Notes: generated by a model from the letters alone, not told the origin. A stretch of 64,000 nt of DNA from Roseobacter sp. GAI101 (GCF_000156335.1 NZ_DS999213.1:2654929-2718928); one strand, 5' to 3'. Shown: positions 37,819-46,977, counted from the first letter of the stretch. Numbers and translations: made by a program.

Positions 37819-39660
37819 ATGTTTCGCTTTTTTGAAAATCTGGTGGACCCCTATGTGGACTACCCCGAACAGGATACGCCGCCCACGGGACTGTGGCCGT
37901 TCTTTCGGGATTACAGCAAGCCGTTCAAAAAGGTGTTTATCCTGACGGGTATCATGTCGATCGTCGTGGCCTTTATCGAGATCGGGTTGATCTACTACAT
38001 GGGGCGCTTGGTTGATCTGCTTGATGGATCGCCTGCGGACGTCTGGGACAGCTACGGGACCGAATTCATTCTGGTCGCGCTGTTCATCCTTATCCTGCGG
38101 CCCGCGTTTCAGGCGTTGGATGTATTGTTGCTGAACAACGCGATCATGCCAAACTATGGCACGCTGTTTCGATGGCGCGCCCATCGGCAGGTTTTGCGGC
38201 AATCCGTTGGCTGGTTCGAGGATGACTTTGCCGGTCGTATCGCAAACCGGATCATGCAAACACCTCCCGCAGCCGGAGAGGTCGTCTTTCAAGTCTTTGA
38301 CGCGATTTCCTATTCGCTGGCCTATCTGATCGGGGCTGCAATCCTGCTCAGCACGTCTGACTGGCGGTTGCTGGTGCCGCTTTTTGCGTGGTTCGGGCTA
38401 TATGCGCTGCTGATGAAGTGGATGATCAAGCGTGTCGGCGCGGCATCGAAAGCGTCGTCTGATGCACGCTCCGAAGTGACGGGCCGTGTCGTTGACAGCT
38501 ACACCAACATTCATTCGGTCAAGATGTTCGCCCACCACGACAGCGAGATTGAATATGCCCGCACAGCCATCGAAAAGGCGCGGAATACCTTTCAGAAAGA
38601 GATGCGCATTTTCACCGTGATGGATGTGACGCTGGTGGTGCTGAACGGTTTCCTGATTGTTGGTGTCGTAGGTTGGGCGTTCTTTTTGTGGACCTCAGGT
38701 CATGCCACGGTCGGTGCCGTGACAGCGGCCGCAGCGCTGACCTTGCGGCTGAATTCCATGACGGCCTGGATCATGTGGGCGCTGTCGACTTTCTTTCAAC
38801 AGCTCGGCGTTGTTTCCGAGGGGATGGAAACGATCGCCCAGCCGGTCACCTTGATCGACGATGCAGGGGCCAAACCGCTGCAACTGACCGACGGGCAGAT
38901 CGACATGCAGGGGCTGACGCATCACTACGGGCGGGCTTCTGGCGGATTGGACCGGGTCAATCTGACCGTGCGGCCCGGTGAAAAGATCGGATTGATCGGG
39001 CGATCGGGCGCTGGAAAATCGACCTTGGTGAAGCTTCTCTTGCGGTTTTACGATCCTGAAGGCGGCCATATTCTGATCGACGGTCAAGACATCACAAAGC
39101 TGCGGCAGGACAGCTTGCGGCAGCGCATCGGCATGGTCCAACAAGACAGCGCGCTTTTGCACCGGTCCATTCGCGAAAATATCCTTTATGGACGCCCCGA
39201 CGCGACCGAGGCCGAGGTGATCGCCGCCGCAAAGCAGGCGCAGGCCCACGGGTTCATCATGGATCTGGCTGATCCTGATGGCAGGTCAGGCTATGATGCA
39301 CAGGTCGGCGAACGGGGCGTCAAGCTGTCCGGCGGCCAACGCCAGCGCATCGCCCTTGCCCGCGTGATCCTGAAAAATGCGCCGATCCTGTTGCTGGACG
39401 AGGCGACAAGCGCGCTGGACAGCGAAGTCGAGGCCGCCATTCAGGAAACGCTATACGGGATGATGGCGGGTAAAACGGTGATCGCGATTGCGCACCGACT
39501 TTCGACCATTGCTGAAATGGACCGGATTTTGGTGATGGATCAGGGACGGATCGTCGAAGAAGGCACCCATGAGATGCTTTTGGAAAAAGGTGGGCTATAT
39601 GCTGGGTTCTGGGCCCGGCAATCTGGCGGGTTCCTGAAGACGGAAGATGATGAGACATGA
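37819..39660 (+). CDS. ABC exporter half-transporter (ATP-binding/permease) 1
   Basis: 613 residues from the ATG at 37819. Six membrane helices (about 35-330) precede an ABC ATPase with Walker A GRSGAGKST (about 395), signature LSGGQRQRIALAR (about 503) and Walker B ILLLDEATSALD. The stop overlaps the start of a second half-transporter of the same design, which is the classic arrangement of a heterodimeric exporter. The substrate is unknown; lipid or drug efflux is common for this family. Confidence 0.93.
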   Translation: MFRFFENLVDPYVDYPEQDTPPTGLWPFFRDYSKPFKKVFILTGIMSIVVAFIEIGLIYYMGRLVDLLDGSPADVWDSYGTEFILVALFILILRPAFQALDVLLLNNAIMPNYGTLFRWRAHRQVLRQSVGWFEDDFAGRIANRIMQTPPAAGEVVFQVFDAISYSLAYLIGAAILLSTSDWRLLVPLFAWFGLYALLMKWMIKRVGAASKASSDARSEVTGRVVDSYTNIHSVKMFAHHDSEIEYARTAIEKARNTFQKEMRIFTVMDVTLVVLNGFLIVGVVGWAFFLWTSGHATVGAVTAAAALTLRLNSMTAWIMWALSTFFQQLGVVSEGMETIAQPVTLIDDAGAKPLQLTDGQIDMQGLTHHYGRASGGLDRVNLTVRPGEKIGLIGRSGAGKSTLVKLLLRFYDPEGGHILIDGQDITKLRQDSLRQRIGMVQQDSALLHRSIRENILYGRPDATEAEVIAAAKQAQAHGFIMDLADPDGRSGYDAQVGERGVKLSGGQRQRIALARVILKNAPILLLDEATSALDSEVEAAIQETLYGMMAGKTVIAIAHRLSTIAEMDRILVMDQGRIVEEGTHEMLLEKGGLYAGFWARQSGGFLKTEDDET

Positions 39661-41486
39661 AGAAAGCAACCTGGATCGATCCTTTTGCCCCGGCTGACGG
39701 TGACCCGCCACAGACCCTGTTGCGGTTCTTTCACTGGACGTTGAAAGGGTGCGGGGCCGCGCTGGGCGTAGCGTCCATCCTGTCGATCCTCGCCGGGGTG
39801 GTCGAGGTTCTTGCCGCCCTTGTTCTGGGGTGGGTAATTGACGCGGCCCTTTCAGGAGAGGCACGTTCGATTTTTTCAGATCAGACCGCGCTTTTGCTGG
39901 GCTGTATGGCGTTCTTCATGATTTTACGGCCGCTGCTTTTCGGCGTCAGTTCTTACATGCAGTCGATCGTGGTGGGGCCGAATGTGTTCAACATCGCGTT
40001 GTCACGCCTGCACCGGTATACTTTGGGGCAAGCCGTTACGTTTTTTGACAACGACTTTGCTGGACGGATTTCCCAAAAGGAAATGCAGACCAGCCGTGCC
40101 CTGACCGATGTCGTGATCGAGATGATCCATACGCTGCTGTTCGCGCTGGCGTCTTTTGTCGGGGCGGTGATGTTGCTGGGCACCGTTGATTGGCGCATCG
40201 CGATGGGGCTGGTGTTGTGGATGGTCGGCTATGTCTTTCTGATCCGCCACTACATGCCGCGGGTGCGCAAGTTCTCGCAGGCACGTGCAGGCGCGCGGGC
40301 GATGGTGACGGGGCAGGTGGTCGATACGATCACCAATATCAAAACGGTCAAGCTGTTCGCCCATGCCGATCACGAAGACCGCGCGGCCCTTGGGGCGATG
40401 CGCAAGTTTCTGGACACCAGCCTTGATTTTGGCCGGGTCAGTGTTTCGTTCCGGTTTTGGCTGATGACGATCGCGGGGCTGCTGCCCGTGCTTCTGGTGG
40501 GCGGCGCGCTTTGGTATTGGTCGCTGGGACTGGTCACGGCGGGTGACATTGCGGCGACCGGTGCGGTGTCCTTGCGGTTGGCGCAGATGACCGGCTGGGT
40601 CAGTTTCACGCTGATGGGGCTTTATGCCAACATGGGCGAGGTTGAGGACGGCATGCGCACTCTGACCCCGCGCCAGCAATTGCGCGATTTGCCGGGCGCG
40701 CAGGATCTTGTCGTGCGCGACGGGGCGATCAAGCTGGACAATATCCGCTTTACCTACGGGCGCGATCAGGGCGGGGTCGATCACATGGGCCTTGATATCA
40801 AACCAGGCGAGAAGCTGGGGATCGTAGGGGCGTCGGGTGCGGGTAAATCCAGCCTCGTTTCGCTTTTGCTCAGGCTCTATACCTTGGAAAAAGGCCGCAT
40901 TTTGATTGATGGTCAGGATATCGCCAAGGTCACTCAGGAAAGCTTGCGGCGGCAAATCGGGATGGTCACGCAAGAAACGGCGATGTTCAACAGATCGGCC
41001 TTTGACAACATCCGCTATGGCAAACCGGACGCGACCGAAGATGAAGTCATCGCCGCCGCGACCAAGGCGGAGGCGCATGAGTTTATCGAAAACATGCAAG
41101 ATCACACAGGGCGCAAAGGCTATGCCGCGCATCTGGGCGAACGCGGTGTGAAATTGTCGGGCGGGCAACGCCAGCGCATCGCCCTGGCCCGCGCCATTTT
41201 GAAAGACGCGCCGATCCTGATCCTTGACGAAGCCACCAGCGCACTGGACAGCGAAGTCGAAGCGTCGATCCAGCACGCGCTGACGCGGGTGATGGAGGGC
41301 AAGACCGTTCTTGCCATTGCGCACCGTCTTTCGACACTGACCGAGATGGACAGGATCGCTGTCATGGATGCAGGGCGCATTGTCGAGATTGGCACCCATG
41401 ACGCGCTTTTGGCCAAAGACGGGCTTTATGCGCGCTATTGGCAACGGCAGTCGGGCGGTTTTCTGGATATGAAGGCAGCAGAATAG
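39657..41486 (+). CDS. ABC exporter half-transporter (ATP-binding/permease) 2
   Basis: 609 residues. It has the same layout as the preceding gene: an N-terminal permease domain, Walker A GASGAGKSS (about 393), LSGGQRQRIALAR (about 499) and LILDEATSALD. Both ATPase sites look intact, so there is no obvious degenerate site of the kind seen in some heterodimers. The ATGA overlap with gene 1 indicates stoichiometric production. A methyltransferase follows 40 bases later. Confidence 0.93.
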   Translation: MKKATWIDPFAPADGDPPQTLLRFFHWTLKGCGAALGVASILSILAGVVEVLAALVLGWVIDAALSGEARSIFSDQTALLLGCMAFFMILRPLLFGVSSYMQSIVVGPNVFNIALSRLHRYTLGQAVTFFDNDFAGRISQKEMQTSRALTDVVIEMIHTLLFALASFVGAVMLLGTVDWRIAMGLVLWMVGYVFLIRHYMPRVRKFSQARAGARAMVTGQVVDTITNIKTVKLFAHADHEDRAALGAMRKFLDTSLDFGRVSVSFRFWLMTIAGLLPVLLVGGALWYWSLGLVTAGDIAATGAVSLRLAQMTGWVSFTLMGLYANMGEVEDGMRTLTPRQQLRDLPGAQDLVVRDGAIKLDNIRFTYGRDQGGVDHMGLDIKPGEKLGIVGASGAGKSSLVSLLLRLYTLEKGRILIDGQDIAKVTQESLRRQIGMVTQETAMFNRSAFDNIRYGKPDATEDEVIAAATKAEAHEFIENMQDHTGRKGYAAHLGERGVKLSGGQRQRIALARAILKDAPILILDEATSALDSEVEASIQHALTRVMEGKTVLAIAHRLSTLTEMDRIAVMDAGRIVEIGTHDALLAKDGLYARYWQRQSGGFLDMKAAE

Positions 41487-41525
41487 GGGCTTTTGCTGAC
41501 GCGCCCTTCAGGCTATGCGAAGGGG

Positions 41526-42764
41526 ATGACAGAATATGTAATCCAACGACTTGGCCACTTGGGCGACGGCATTGCCGCCGGTCCGCTTTTCGCCCCCATG
41601 ACCCTTCCCGGAGAGGTCGTGACCGGCACGCCGGAAGGTCAGACACTGACCGACATTCGCATCGTGACCCCCTCGGAAAACAGGGTCGCTGCGCCGTGCA
41701 GGCATTTCAAGGCTTGTGGCGGGTGCCAGTTGCAGCATGCGTCGGATCGTTTTGTCGCGGATTTCAAGCTGGGCGTGGTCAAGGCATCCCTGGATGCGCA
41801 CGGAATAGAGACTGTTTACAAGCCGATCCAGACATCACCCGCGCAATCGCGCCGTCGGGCAACCTTTGCCGCGAAGCGCACGAAAAAGGGCGCGATGGCC
41901 GGATTTCACGGGCGCGGGTCCGATACGATAATCGAAATTCCCGGCTGTCAGTTGCTTGACCCCGACGTGATGGCCGCCCTGCCGATCGCCGAAAAACTGG
42001 CAATGATCGGCACCAGCCGCAAGGCCGCGCTGGCAGTGACGGTGACGACATCGCGCGCCGGCCTTGATATTTCGGTGCAGAACGGCAAACCGCTTGATGG
42101 CCCGCTGCGGCAGGAACTGGCACATCTGTGCGATAGCCTTGGGCTTGCCCGCCTGACGTGGGAGGGCGAGGTGATCGCGATGCGCACCCCTCCGGTACAG
42201 CGGTTCGGGGCGGCCAAGGTCACGCCGCCACCTGGCGCGTTTCTGCAGGCGACCCCGCACGGCGAGGCATCATTGGTCAGTGCCGTGCGGGAGGCCGTCG
42301 GGAGTGCGCGACATGTCATTGACCTGTTTGCGGGTTGCGGTACTTTCAGCCTTCCCCTGGCCGAAACCGCCGAGGTGCATGCCGTTGAAGGTGATCCCAA
42401 GATGACTGCGGCGCTGGACCATGGCTGGCGCATGGCCAAGGGGCTGAAGCCTGTGACATGCGAGGCGCGCGATCTGTATCGCCGCCCCTTGCTGCCCGAC
42501 GAAATGGGCAAGACCGATGCCGTTGTTCTTGACCCGCCCCGTGCGGGAGCCGAGGCGCAGGTGGCCGAGATCGTCAAAGCCATGCCGCCGGTCATCGCTT
42601 ATGTATCGTGCAATCCTGTCACTTTCGCCCGGGACGCCGCCACATTGATCGCGGCTGGATATACATTGAATTGGGTGCAGGTCGTCGACCAGTTCCGCTG
42701 GTCCTCGCATGTCGAGCTTGCGGCGCAGTTCACCGCGCCAGAGATTAAACGCAAACGTCATTAA
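41526..42764 (+). CDS. TrmA-family 23S/tRNA m5U methyltransferase
   Basis: 412 residues. An N-terminal TRAM-like region precedes the cysteine cluster CRHFKACGGCQLQH (about 58-71), likely a [4Fe-4S] site as in RlmD. The SAM motif DLFAGCGTFSLPLAE (about 262) and the catalytic segment DPPRAGAEAQ...YVSCNP (Cys nucleophile, about 360) complete the RlmC/RlmD/TrmA fold. Which uridine it methylates (U747, U1939 or tRNA U54) cannot be assigned. Confidence 0.87.
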   Translation: MTEYVIQRLGHLGDGIAAGPLFAPMTLPGEVVTGTPEGQTLTDIRIVTPSENRVAAPCRHFKACGGCQLQHASDRFVADFKLGVVKASLDAHGIETVYKPIQTSPAQSRRRATFAAKRTKKGAMAGFHGRGSDTIIEIPGCQLLDPDVMAALPIAEKLAMIGTSRKAALAVTVTTSRAGLDISVQNGKPLDGPLRQELAHLCDSLGLARLTWEGEVIAMRTPPVQRFGAAKVTPPPGAFLQATPHGEASLVSAVREAVGSARHVIDLFAGCGTFSLPLAETAEVHAVEGDPKMTAALDHGWRMAKGLKPVTCEARDLYRRPLLPDEMGKTDAVVLDPPRAGAEAQVAEIVKAMPPVIAYVSCNPVTFARDAATLIAAGYTLNWVQVVDQFRWSSHVELAAQFTAPEIKRKRH

Positions 42765-42776
42765 GGCCACCAGCAT

Positions 42777-43550
42777 ATGCGCGAACGTCTGAATAATTGG
42801 GTCGAAAGCCGTCTTGTCAGCAATTTCATCATAGGCGTCATCATCTTCAACGCGGTTCTGTTGGGGCTTGAGACATCGGCAGAAACGATGGCGCGCATTG
42901 GGCCGATGATCGAATTCCTCGACAGCATTTGCCTCGCGATCTTCATTATCGAAATCTTGCTAAAGATTGCCGGGCGCGGCCTGGGCTTTTTCAAGAACGG
43001 CTGGAACGTGTTCGATTTCCTCGTTGTCGCGATTGCCCTTGTTCCTGCCGTGCAAGGTTTGTCTGTCTTGCGGGCGCTGCGGATCTTGCGGATCTTGCGG
43101 GTGATATCGGTCGCGCCCAGCTTGCGCCGCGTGGTCGAAGGATTCATCACCGCACTGCCGGGCATGGGGTCGGTGTTTTTGCTGATGGCGATCATCTTTT
43201 ACATCGGTGCCGTCATCGCGACCAAGCTGTTTTCGGGGGCGTTCCCCCAGTGGTTCGGATCGCTGCCATCCAGTGCCTACACGCTGTTCCAGATCATGAC
43301 GCTGGAAAGCTGGTCGATGGGAATCGTCCGCCCCGTGATGGAGGTTTTCCCCTATTCGTGGATGTTCTTCCTGCCGTTCATTCTGGTCACCACTTTCGCT
43401 GTGGTGAACCTTTTGGTGGGCCTTGTCGTCAACTCGATGCAGGATGCCCATAACGAAGAAGAAACGGAACGCACCGACGCCTACCGGGATGATGTCATGC
43501 GCAAGCTTGAGGCAATTGAAAAACAGCTTGCGGAAAAATCCCAACAGTAA
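42777..43550 (+). CDS. bacterial voltage-gated sodium channel (NaChBac family)
   Basis: 257 residues, one six-helix domain. The S4 voltage sensor LRALRILRILRVISVAPSLRR (about 100-120) has arginines every third residue. The pore helix and filter TLESWSM (about 177-183) match the Na+-selective filter of NavAb-type channels. S6 follows (VVNLLVGLVVNSM), and then an acidic, charged C-terminal coiled coil (about 225-257). Marine roseobacters commonly carry such channels. Four subunits would form a channel in the inner membrane. Confidence 0.93.
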   Translation: MRERLNNWVESRLVSNFIIGVIIFNAVLLGLETSAETMARIGPMIEFLDSICLAIFIIEILLKIAGRGLGFFKNGWNVFDFLVVAIALVPAVQGLSVLRALRILRILRVISVAPSLRRVVEGFITALPGMGSVFLLMAIIFYIGAVIATKLFSGAFPQWFGSLPSSAYTLFQIMTLESWSMGIVRPVMEVFPYSWMFFLPFILVTTFAVVNLLVGLVVNSMQDAHNEEETERTDAYRDDVMRKLEAIEKQLAEKSQQ

Positions 43551-43634
43551 CGTCTTTTTGACCGCTCGAATTTTTGCTACATGTTAGTCGAGGCAAATAA
43601 AGGCCGGAACGGCTGCAAGAACGAGGCATAATTG

Positions 43635-44135
43635 ATGAAACGCAGAAATTTTATTCTGGGTGGTACAGCGCTGGTGGCATTGAGTGCCTGCAGCGGGGAC
43701 AGTAAATTCAAGCGCTACAGCGGACCGCAGGTTACCTATGTGGTGGTCAACAAAGGCGACCGCCGCATGTATCTGATGCATCAGGACAAGGTGCTTGAGG
43801 CGTATGATATCAGGCTTGGCTTTGCCCCTGTCGGCCACAAGGCCCACGAAGGTGACGGGCGCACGCCTGAAGGGCGCTATTGGATCGACCGGCGCAACCC
43901 CAACAGCAAGTTCCATCTGTCGCTTGGTATCTCCTATCCAAATGACAATGACCGCGCCAATGCCGCTGCCTTGGGCAAACAGCCGGGGGGCGATATTTTT
44001 ATCCACGGCCAGAAGGCGGCGGATAAAAAGAATATCAATGATTGGACCTGGGGATGTATTTCAGTCTCTAACCAAGAGATCGAAGATATCTATGCGATGG
44101 TCGGTACCGGCACGCCGATTGCGATCAACGCATAA
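43635..44135 (+). CDS. L,D-transpeptidase (YkuD) lipoprotein
   Basis: 166 residues from the ATG at 43635. A lipoprotein signal with lipobox LSAC (Cys20) is followed by a YkuD domain with HGQKAAD and the catalytic cysteine in DWTWGCISVSN (about 140-150; Thr replaces the usual Ser of SxGC). L,D-transpeptidases make 3-3 peptidoglycan cross-links or attach proteins. It is the first of three envelope genes here with a CAP lipoprotein and a second YkuD protein. Confidence 0.88.
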   Translation: MKRRNFILGGTALVALSACSGDSKFKRYSGPQVTYVVVNKGDRRMYLMHQDKVLEAYDIRLGFAPVGHKAHEGDGRTPEGRYWIDRRNPNSKFHLSLGISYPNDNDRANAAALGKQPGGDIFIHGQKAADKKNINDWTWGCISVSNQEIEDIYAMVGTGTPIAINA

Positions 44136-44175
44136 ATCAGTTTTTGCGAAAGGGTGGTTGGCGTGACCTGAACGG

Positions 44176-44685
44176 TCAGTCGCCGATCACCATCGTCCAC
44201 CAGATCTTGCCGTTGTTTTCCTGATGCCATGAAAAGCCAAGGTTCGTGGCTTTGGGTGCCATGATGATCCGGCGTGTGTCCGGCTGGTCCATCCAGGCGG
44301 CAAGGGTCTCAAGTTCGGTCTCGTAGGTTTCCGAGATGACTTCGCCCACCAGCGATCCCTGATAGCCGACGCGCTGGATCCGGTCGACAGGCGACGACCC
44401 GTCCGATCCGAAATGCCACGGGCGGTTTTGCACGGCCATGTCGCGGGAATGCGTTGCGGCGGCGGCGTTCAGTTTTGCGTCAAGCTGGAGCTGAGACAGC
44501 CCCGAGGCCCCTCGCAGGGCGTTGACGGAATCAAGCATCCGGAATTGGATTTTGCCAGATTCTGCACGACTGATGCGATAGGCGCGCGGCAGCGCCTTAC
44601 CGTCCGGGCCCATGGCTGGCGGGACAGGGGCACAGGCGGTCAGGGCCACTGTCAGTGCGATCAGGATGGAATAAAGACGGATCAT
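44176..44685 (-). CDS. CAP/SCP-domain lipoprotein
   Basis: 169 residues. A lipoprotein signal with LTAC (about Cys18) precedes a short CAP domain starting at LDSVNALRGASGLSQLQLD and including HSRDMAVQNRPWHFG (two His of the usual tetrad region) and GEVIS. CAP-domain proteins have varied extracytoplasmic roles, including peptidoglycan and lipid binding. It is convergent with the first L,D-transpeptidase. Confidence 0.85.
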   Translation of the reverse strand: MIRLYSILIALTVALTACAPVPPAMGPDGKALPRAYRISRAESGKIQFRMLDSVNALRGASGLSQLQLDAKLNAAAATHSRDMAVQNRPWHFGSDGSSPVDRIQRVGYQGSLVGEVISETYETELETLAAWMDQPDTRRIIMAPKATNLGFSWHQENNGKIWWTMVIGD

Positions 44686-44856
44686 GGCGAAGCTCCACGC
44701 TATTAGGTTTGCGCAGCCTTACCCTGACCAGCGTTGCAGATCAAACGCACATCGGCGTGAGACTGCCTGTTGACGATGGTTTGATTTGATACTGCGACTT
44801 TCGGGTCATATATGTCGTATAATCACAGTATTTTTACCCATTTCAGGAGACAGTTC

Positions 44857-45462
44857 ATGTCTGACAAGAAATTCAACCTATCGTCGCGCCGCGCTTTTCT
44901 TGCAGGCAGTGCGGCATTGCTGGCGTCACCTGCCCTTGCGCAAAGCAGCGTGAACAGCACGGACACCACCGAAGTTGAACGGGACGTGACTGAATCGGTC
45001 CGTCGCAATATCTCGAGCTTCCGGACGTTGGATTGGCAGCCCTATTTTGACAACACCAGAAATGGGGCGGTTCTTGTCGATATCGACAGCCGCGCGGTTC
45101 ATTTCTGGTCCGAAGATCAGTCGATCTACAAGCTTTACCCTTCAAGCGTTCCATTGACCGACGAACTGACCCGTCGCGGGCGCACAAGTGTGATCCAGAA
45201 GGTTGTAGGCCCGACATGGCGCCCGACCCCGTCCATGCTGAAGCGTAACCCGGAGTGGCCGGCGGTCATCGAAGCAGGCCCCGACAACCCGCTTGGCACG
45301 CATGCCTTGTACCTAAGCTGGACCTACTACCGCATCCACGGGACACACGACACTCGCAAGATCGGACGGCGTTCGTCGAACGGCTGCATCGGCCTGTACA
45401 ATGAACATATCGCTGAACTTTTCAGCTACACCAAGGTCGGCACGCAAGTGTTGCTAATTTGA
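44857..45462 (+). CDS. L,D-transpeptidase (ErfK/YbiS type, Tat signal)
   Basis: 201 residues from the ATG at 44857. The twin-Arg signal SSRRAFLAGSAALLASPALAQ is a probable Tat leader. The YkuD domain ends in IHGT...GRRSSNGCIGL (about 170-190), with His and Cys of the catalytic HxGT...SxGCI motif both present. It follows the CAP gene divergently by about 170 bases and is followed by a GANTC-rich intergenic stretch. Confidence 0.9.
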   Translation: MSDKKFNLSSRRAFLAGSAALLASPALAQSSVNSTDTTEVERDVTESVRRNISSFRTLDWQPYFDNTRNGAVLVDIDSRAVHFWSEDQSIYKLYPSSVPLTDELTRRGRTSVIQKVVGPTWRPTPSMLKRNPEWPAVIEAGPDNPLGTHALYLSWTYYRIHGTHDTRKIGRRSSNGCIGLYNEHIAELFSYTKVGTQVLLI

Positions 45463-45474
45463 CATCTTCCCGGC

Positions 45475-45499
45475 GATTCTGAGTCTGATTCGCTGAATC
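45475..45499. promoter_or_regulatory. cluster of four GANTC methylation sites
   Basis: GATTC (45475-45479), GAGTC (45481-45485), GATTC (45487-45491) and GAATC (45495-45499) lie within 25 bases downstream of the L,D-transpeptidase stop. GANTC is the CcrM target in alphaproteobacteria. The flanking CCCGG...CCGGG also forms a loose hairpin. It lies about 100 bases upstream of a small secreted-protein gene. Confidence 0.6.
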
Positions 45500-45601
45500 C
45501 GGGTTTGCAATTCTCCGCCGATCCTGTTTAGAAAGTTATACGAGGTAAGTCTTGGGCGCGTGCTATCATACTGTGAGGTACGCCTTTTCTGGAGATAAAA
45601 T

Positions 45602-45784
45602 ATGAAGAAACTAGTTCTCGCCGCTGCTCTGACAGCTGCTGCATCGAATGCTTTTGCTGGCTCGCTGGCAGATCCAATCATCGAAGCACCCGTAATCGTT
45701 GAAGAGTCCACCTCTTCTTCCTCGGGCATCTTGATCCCGCTGCTGCTGCTGGTTATCGTAGCTGCTGCTGTTGCTGCTGACTAA
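45602..45784 (+). CDS. 60-aa secreted/membrane small protein
   Basis: 60 residues: a signal peptide (1-19, ending AFA), a short acidic serine-rich stretch, and a C-terminal hydrophobic segment ILIPLLLLVIVAAAVAAD that could span the membrane. It has its own terminator right after the stop, so it is a single-gene unit. I recall similar short proteins in other Rhodobacterales, but no function. Composition and codon use match its neighbours. Confidence 0.72.
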   Translation: MKKLVLAAALTAAASNAFAGSLADPIIEAPVIVEESTSSSSGILIPLLLLVIVAAAVAAD

Positions 45785-45806
45785 ATCAGTCGAAGTATAC
45801 AATGAA

Positions 45807-45837
45807 AAAGACGGTGTTTTGCACCGTCTTTTTTTTT
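45807..45837 (+). terminator. rho-independent terminator of the 60-aa gene
   Basis: AAAGACGGTG-TTTTG-CACCGTCTTT, followed by eight or more T, is a textbook terminator 22 bases after the stop codon. Confidence 0.93.
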
Positions 45838-45870
45838 GCCAAATTTTCCGAAACAAAGCTGCCAAGATGA

Positions 45871-45900
45871 AAAAAAAGCGCCCGTGAAACAGGCGCTTTT
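45871..45900 (-). terminator. rho-independent terminator of hemH
   Basis: On the minus strand AAAAGCGCC / GGCGCTTTT forms a stem with loop TGTTTCACG, followed by a run of T. It lies 30 bases past the hemH stop. The loop contains half of a parS palindrome by chance. Confidence 0.88.
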
Positions 45901-45930
45901 AGTGTCTCTGAAATCAGGGCGTGAACCGGT

Positions 45931-46977
45931 CTAGTCGATCCAGCCTTGCAGGTTTTCTTCGATGATATTGGACAGCGCCCTGATGTGCATGTCGTCGTCG
46001 TTCAGGCAGGGAATATAGTGAAACTCTTCTCCGCCGGCGTGCTCAAAGCTTTCCTTGATCTCTTCGTTGATCTCTTCCAGCGTCTCGATGCAATCCGCTG
46101 AAAACGCGGGTGCGCAAACGGCGATCTTTTTGTTGCCCGCTTCGGCCTGACGCGCGACTTCTTCGACGGTATAGGGTTGCAGCCATTCTTCGGGGCCGAA
46201 TTTCGACTGGAAGGTTGTCATGATCTGGGTGTCGTCCCAGCCCAACCTTTCCTTCAGCAGGCGCGTCGTTTTCTGGCATTGGCAATGATAGGGGTCGCCC
46301 TCCATCAGATAGCGTTGTGGCACCCCGTGGTAGGAACACAGCAGCTTGTCCGGCTTGGTTTCCATTTTCGCGTAGGCTTGTTCGATCGACGTGGCCAGTG
46401 CGTCGATATAATCAGGCCGGTCGAAATAAGGCTGAACCGTGCGGGCGGCCGGTTGCCATTTTTCCTTGGCCAATGCGGCAAAGAACGCATCATTTGCGGT
46501 GGCTGATGTGGCCCCTGCATAATGCGGATAAAGCGGGAAAAAGAGGATTTTCTGGCAGCCCGCAGCGACCATCGCTTCGACCTTGGATTTGGTCGACGGG
46601 TTGCCGTAGCGCATGCAGAAATCGACCATGACTGCGTCACCATACCGCGCCTGCATTGACGCCTTGATCTTGGTTGTTTGCGCTTTTGTGATGGTCATCA
46701 GGGGGCTTTCGCCCGCTTCTTCGTTCCAGATGGACTTGTACGCAGCACCGCTGCTGAAGGGGCGTTTGGTCAAAATTACCAGCTGCAACAGCGGCTGCCA
46801 CAGCCATGGGCTGTAATCGATCACACGCCGATCGGACAGGAATTCGCCCAGATAACGGCGCATGGACCAGTAGTCATAGTTGTCCGGTGTGCCAAGATTG
46901 GCCAAGAGAATGCCCACCTTGGGTGTCGGGATCTTGGGGTGATCCGGCTGGGCATGGACTGGGCACGATGGCGTCAT
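45931..46977 (-). CDS. hemH: ferrochelatase
   Basis: 348 residues. It inserts iron into protoporphyrin IX, the last haem step, and acts after HemJ from the origin cluster. Recognisable parts are LLANLGTP near residue 24, the catalytic-His region CSYHGVPQRYL (about 212) and a C-terminal ferrochelatase fold. Cys-rich DPYHCQCQKT is typical of this clade. A strong terminator follows. Confidence 0.96.
   Translation of the reverse strand: MTPSCPVHAQPDHPKIPTPKVGILLANLGTPDNYDYWSMRRYLGEFLSDRRVIDYSPWLWQPLLQLVILTKRPFSSGAAYKSIWNEEAGESPLMTITKAQTTKIKASMQARYGDAVMVDFCMRYGNPSTKSKVEAMVAAGCQKILFFPLYPHYAGATSATANDAFFAALAKEKWQPAARTVQPYFDRPDYIDALATSIEQAYAKMETKPDKLLCSYHGVPQRYLMEGDPYHCQCQKTTRLLKERLGWDDTQIMTTFQSKFGPEEWLQPYTVEEVARQAEAGNKKIAVCAPAFSADCIETLEEINEEIKESFEHAGGEEFHYIPCLNDDDMHIRALSNIIEENLQGWID

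Noticed and set aside
40002-41444. 480-codon frame antisense to the second ABC half-transporter
   Set aside because: Shadow frame; no start signal or motifs.
45883-45893. Half parS CGTGAAACA
   Set aside because: It is the loop of the hemH terminator; the other half-site is absent.
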